Shown here: one piece after another, positions 63,272 to 64,000 of the stretch
Layout of the letters: each line of letters opens with the position of its first letter
How positions within the stretch are numbered: position 1 is the stretch's first letter
Source: Winogradskyella marincola
Lineage (GTDB): Bacteria > Bacteroidota > Bacteroidia > Flavobacteriales > Flavobacteriaceae
Reading direction: 5' to 3'
DNA: 64,000 nucleotides
NCBI RefSeq assembly: GCF_029624125.1
Contig: NZ_JARSBN010000006.1
Span: 186,001 to 250,000 of the forward strand
Notes under the pieces: generated by a model
Databases searched by the model: none
What the model was told of the DNA's origin: nothing
The model's input: the letters and a program-made list of their open reading frames with translations, nothing else
Translations under genes and position numbers: made by a program

Positions 63272-63383
63272 TTGCTTGTTCTCGCCTACTTCTGAAAATC
63301 CTCTCGGATTTTCAGTTTGGTGTGTACTTGCAAAGTTAATCGCTAAACCACGCAACTACTCATAGCCGAGACCGTTGGCATTA
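63248..63383 (+). repeat. attC-like element D (ends cassette 3, starts cassette 4)
   Basis: Left TGCTAAC-AAT-GGCTATAAGTAATTGC pairs with right GCAACTACTCATAGCC-GAGACC-GTTGGCA. The spacer is 3 nt left and 6 nt right. The inner hairpin GAAAATCC-TCTC-GGATTTTC is the tip. AAC to GTT is 117 nt. It has the longest stem of the four. Confidence 0.72.
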
Positions 63384-63403
63384 ATTCCCTCAAACTCTTA
63401 ATA

Positions 63404-63979
63404 ATGAAGAAGGCATTAGTCATAATTGTATCAATATTAATTACCTCTTTCAACGGTGATAATAATATTACTATTGACAAAAAGGAGGCCTTAAAAGCAT
63501 TTGATTTGCTTAATAATATTAGAGTAAATCCAAAAGAATATGAAAATATCTTCCCATTCTTAAAGGATGCAAAAGTTCAAAAAACAAAGTTGGTGTGGAA
63601 TGATACTTTAGCACTTGTAGCTGAAAAAAAAGCATTTGATATGGCAGACAGAAACTTTTATGCTCATGTTGACCCATCTGGATATGGAATTAATCATTAT
63701 ATAAATAAAAGTGGATATAAACTAAACGCTGATTGGCTAGAAGACAAAAAAGCTAACTATTTTGAGTCTATCGCTGTCGATACACCTGATGGATATTCTG
63801 CCATATCCATCTTTATAAATGACCATGGAGTTCCTTCTCTCGGACATAGAACACATTTACTAGGACTTGATGAGTGGAATGCATCTTTAAAAGATATTGG
63901 AATTGGATTTGTAAGGCGCGAAATAGGTAGTGACCATAAAATTTATGTCTGTCTAATAATTGCAAAACATGAATGGTAA
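63404..63979 (+). CDS. Cassette 4: secreted CAP/SCP-domain protein
   Basis: 191 residues with a hydrophobic N-terminal signal (about 1-15) lacking a clear cleavage site. The CAP domain (about 28-185) contains ALKAFDLLNNIRVNPKEY, FYAHVDPSG and SLGHRTHLLG, giving the two cavity histidines, and ends KIYVCLIIAKHEW. Family members are extracellular and bind lipids, ions or cell walls. It begins 30 bases after the cassette boundary and stops 6 bases before the next element. Confidence 0.85.
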   Translation: MKKALVIIVSILITSFNGDNNITIDKKEALKAFDLLNNIRVNPKEYENIFPFLKDAKVQKTKLVWNDTLALVAEKKAFDMADRNFYAHVDPSGYGINHYINKSGYKLNADWLEDKKANYFESIAVDTPDGYSAISIFINDHGVPSLGHRTHLLGLDEWNASLKDIGIGFVRREIGSDHKIYVCLIIAKHEW

Positions 63980-63984
63980 AAAAC

Positions 63985-64000
63985 TAATGCCAACAATGGC
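63985..64000 (+). repeat. attC-like element E, cut by the window end
   Basis: TAATGCCAAC (63985-63994) is the reverse complement of the start of cassette 4 (GTTGGCATTA at 63374), and AATGGC repeats the left arm of element D. The array therefore continues beyond the window. Confidence 0.65.

Larger units (their letters stand above)
57022..64000 (+). mobile_element. Integron-like gene cassette array (no integrase seen), continues past the window
   Basis: Five adjacent cassettes start at GTT (57022, 57493, 59416, 61295, 63374) and end at AAC (57370, 59296, 61175, 63256, 63994). For each one, the first 8-10 bases are the perfect reverse complement of its own last 8-10 bases, and these bases differ between cassettes. 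Between the AAC of one cassette and the GTT of the next lie 117-122 bases that fold into an imperfect hairpin. This is the arrangement that integron attC sites produce, because the attC R box of a circular cassette is formed from its own start. All genes point the same way. No integrase gene is in the window, so it is either part of a larger integron or an orphan array. Confidence 0.72.

Noticed and set aside
57022..64000. Interpretation of the spacer elements as CRISPR or as ordinary terminators
   Set aside because: The elements are about 136-143 bp, 1.7-2 kb apart apart from the first, and have variable interiors. The end complementarity belongs to the gene segments, which neither CRISPR repeats nor terminators explain.
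1..64000. tRNA, rRNA, IS element or integrase genes
   Set aside because: I looked for tRNA-like cloverleaf ends, transposase motifs and tyrosine recombinase motifs in the proteins and gaps and found none; reading by eye could miss a diverged copy.

Overview
The window looks like chromosomal DNA of a marine-type member of the Flavobacteriaceae (Bacteroidota). It is AT-rich and has no consistent Shine-Dalgarno sequences. It has several proteins with type IX secretion (T9SS) C-terminal sorting tails, promoters of the TTG / TAnnTTTG type, a fused CcoN-CcoO cytochrome cbb3 oxidase and a single-haem CcoP. The species cannot be named from the sequence alone.

Layout. 1-4.8 kb: the 3' end of a secreted endonuclease I-like T9SS protein, then purL. 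4.9-15.6 kb: a TPR sensor kinase and LuxR-type response regulator, an AraC-like reading frame without a normal start codon, and two very large T9SS-exported repeat proteins. 15.6-23.9 kb: a possible small RNA, then fatty acid degradation (acyl-CoA ligase; MarR regulator, FadJ-like, thiolase and acyl-CoA dehydrogenase in one operon) behind an 18-bp perfect inverted repeat. 23.9-38.9 kb: mostly exported or lipid-anchored proteins and peptidases (T9SS protein, SnoaL/propeller protein, CBM9-like lipoprotein, M28 and M1 peptidases, BNR-repeat giant), a MoxR/ChlI-like ATPase with a VWA partner, and a 139-bp imperfect inverted repeat. 38.9-54.7 kb: a microaerobic respiration island with a Crp/Fnr regulator, universal stress proteins, a FixL-like PAS kinase with a receiver-Crp fusion, the copper ATPase ccoI, ccoS-ccoNO-ccoQ-ccoP-ccoG-fixH-TauE/SafE, and hemN. 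54.8-56.9 kb: a YceI lipoprotein, an ECF sigma factor and its anti-sigma factor. 57.0-64.0 kb: an integron-like gene cassette array.

Three regulatory or mobile patterns tie the window together. (1) Four copies of TACGTA-N4-TACGTA lie exactly 23 nt upstream of a TAnnTTT-type -7 box: before the AraC-like frame, before both large T9SS genes, and at the entrance to the cassette array. The adjacent LuxR-type response regulator is the likely binder. (2) Four Crp/Fnr-like sites (TGA-N6-TCA) lie exactly 22 nt from a -7 box, in front of the usp-crp operon, ccoI, the cco operon and hemN. (3) From 57022 to the window end there are five consecutive cassettes. The first bases of each (G^TT...) are perfectly complementary over 8-10 bp to the last bases of that same cassette (...AAC), and the cassettes are separated by structured elements of about 136-143 bp. 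This is the geometry of integron attC sites, but no integrase is visible. The cassettes carry a non-coding GGAA-repeat segment, an ABC/RecF-like ATPase, an Xre-ImmA protease with a DUF4411 PIN toxin, a HEPN-like protein, and a CAP-domain protein. I saw no tRNA, rRNA, CRISPR array or IS element.
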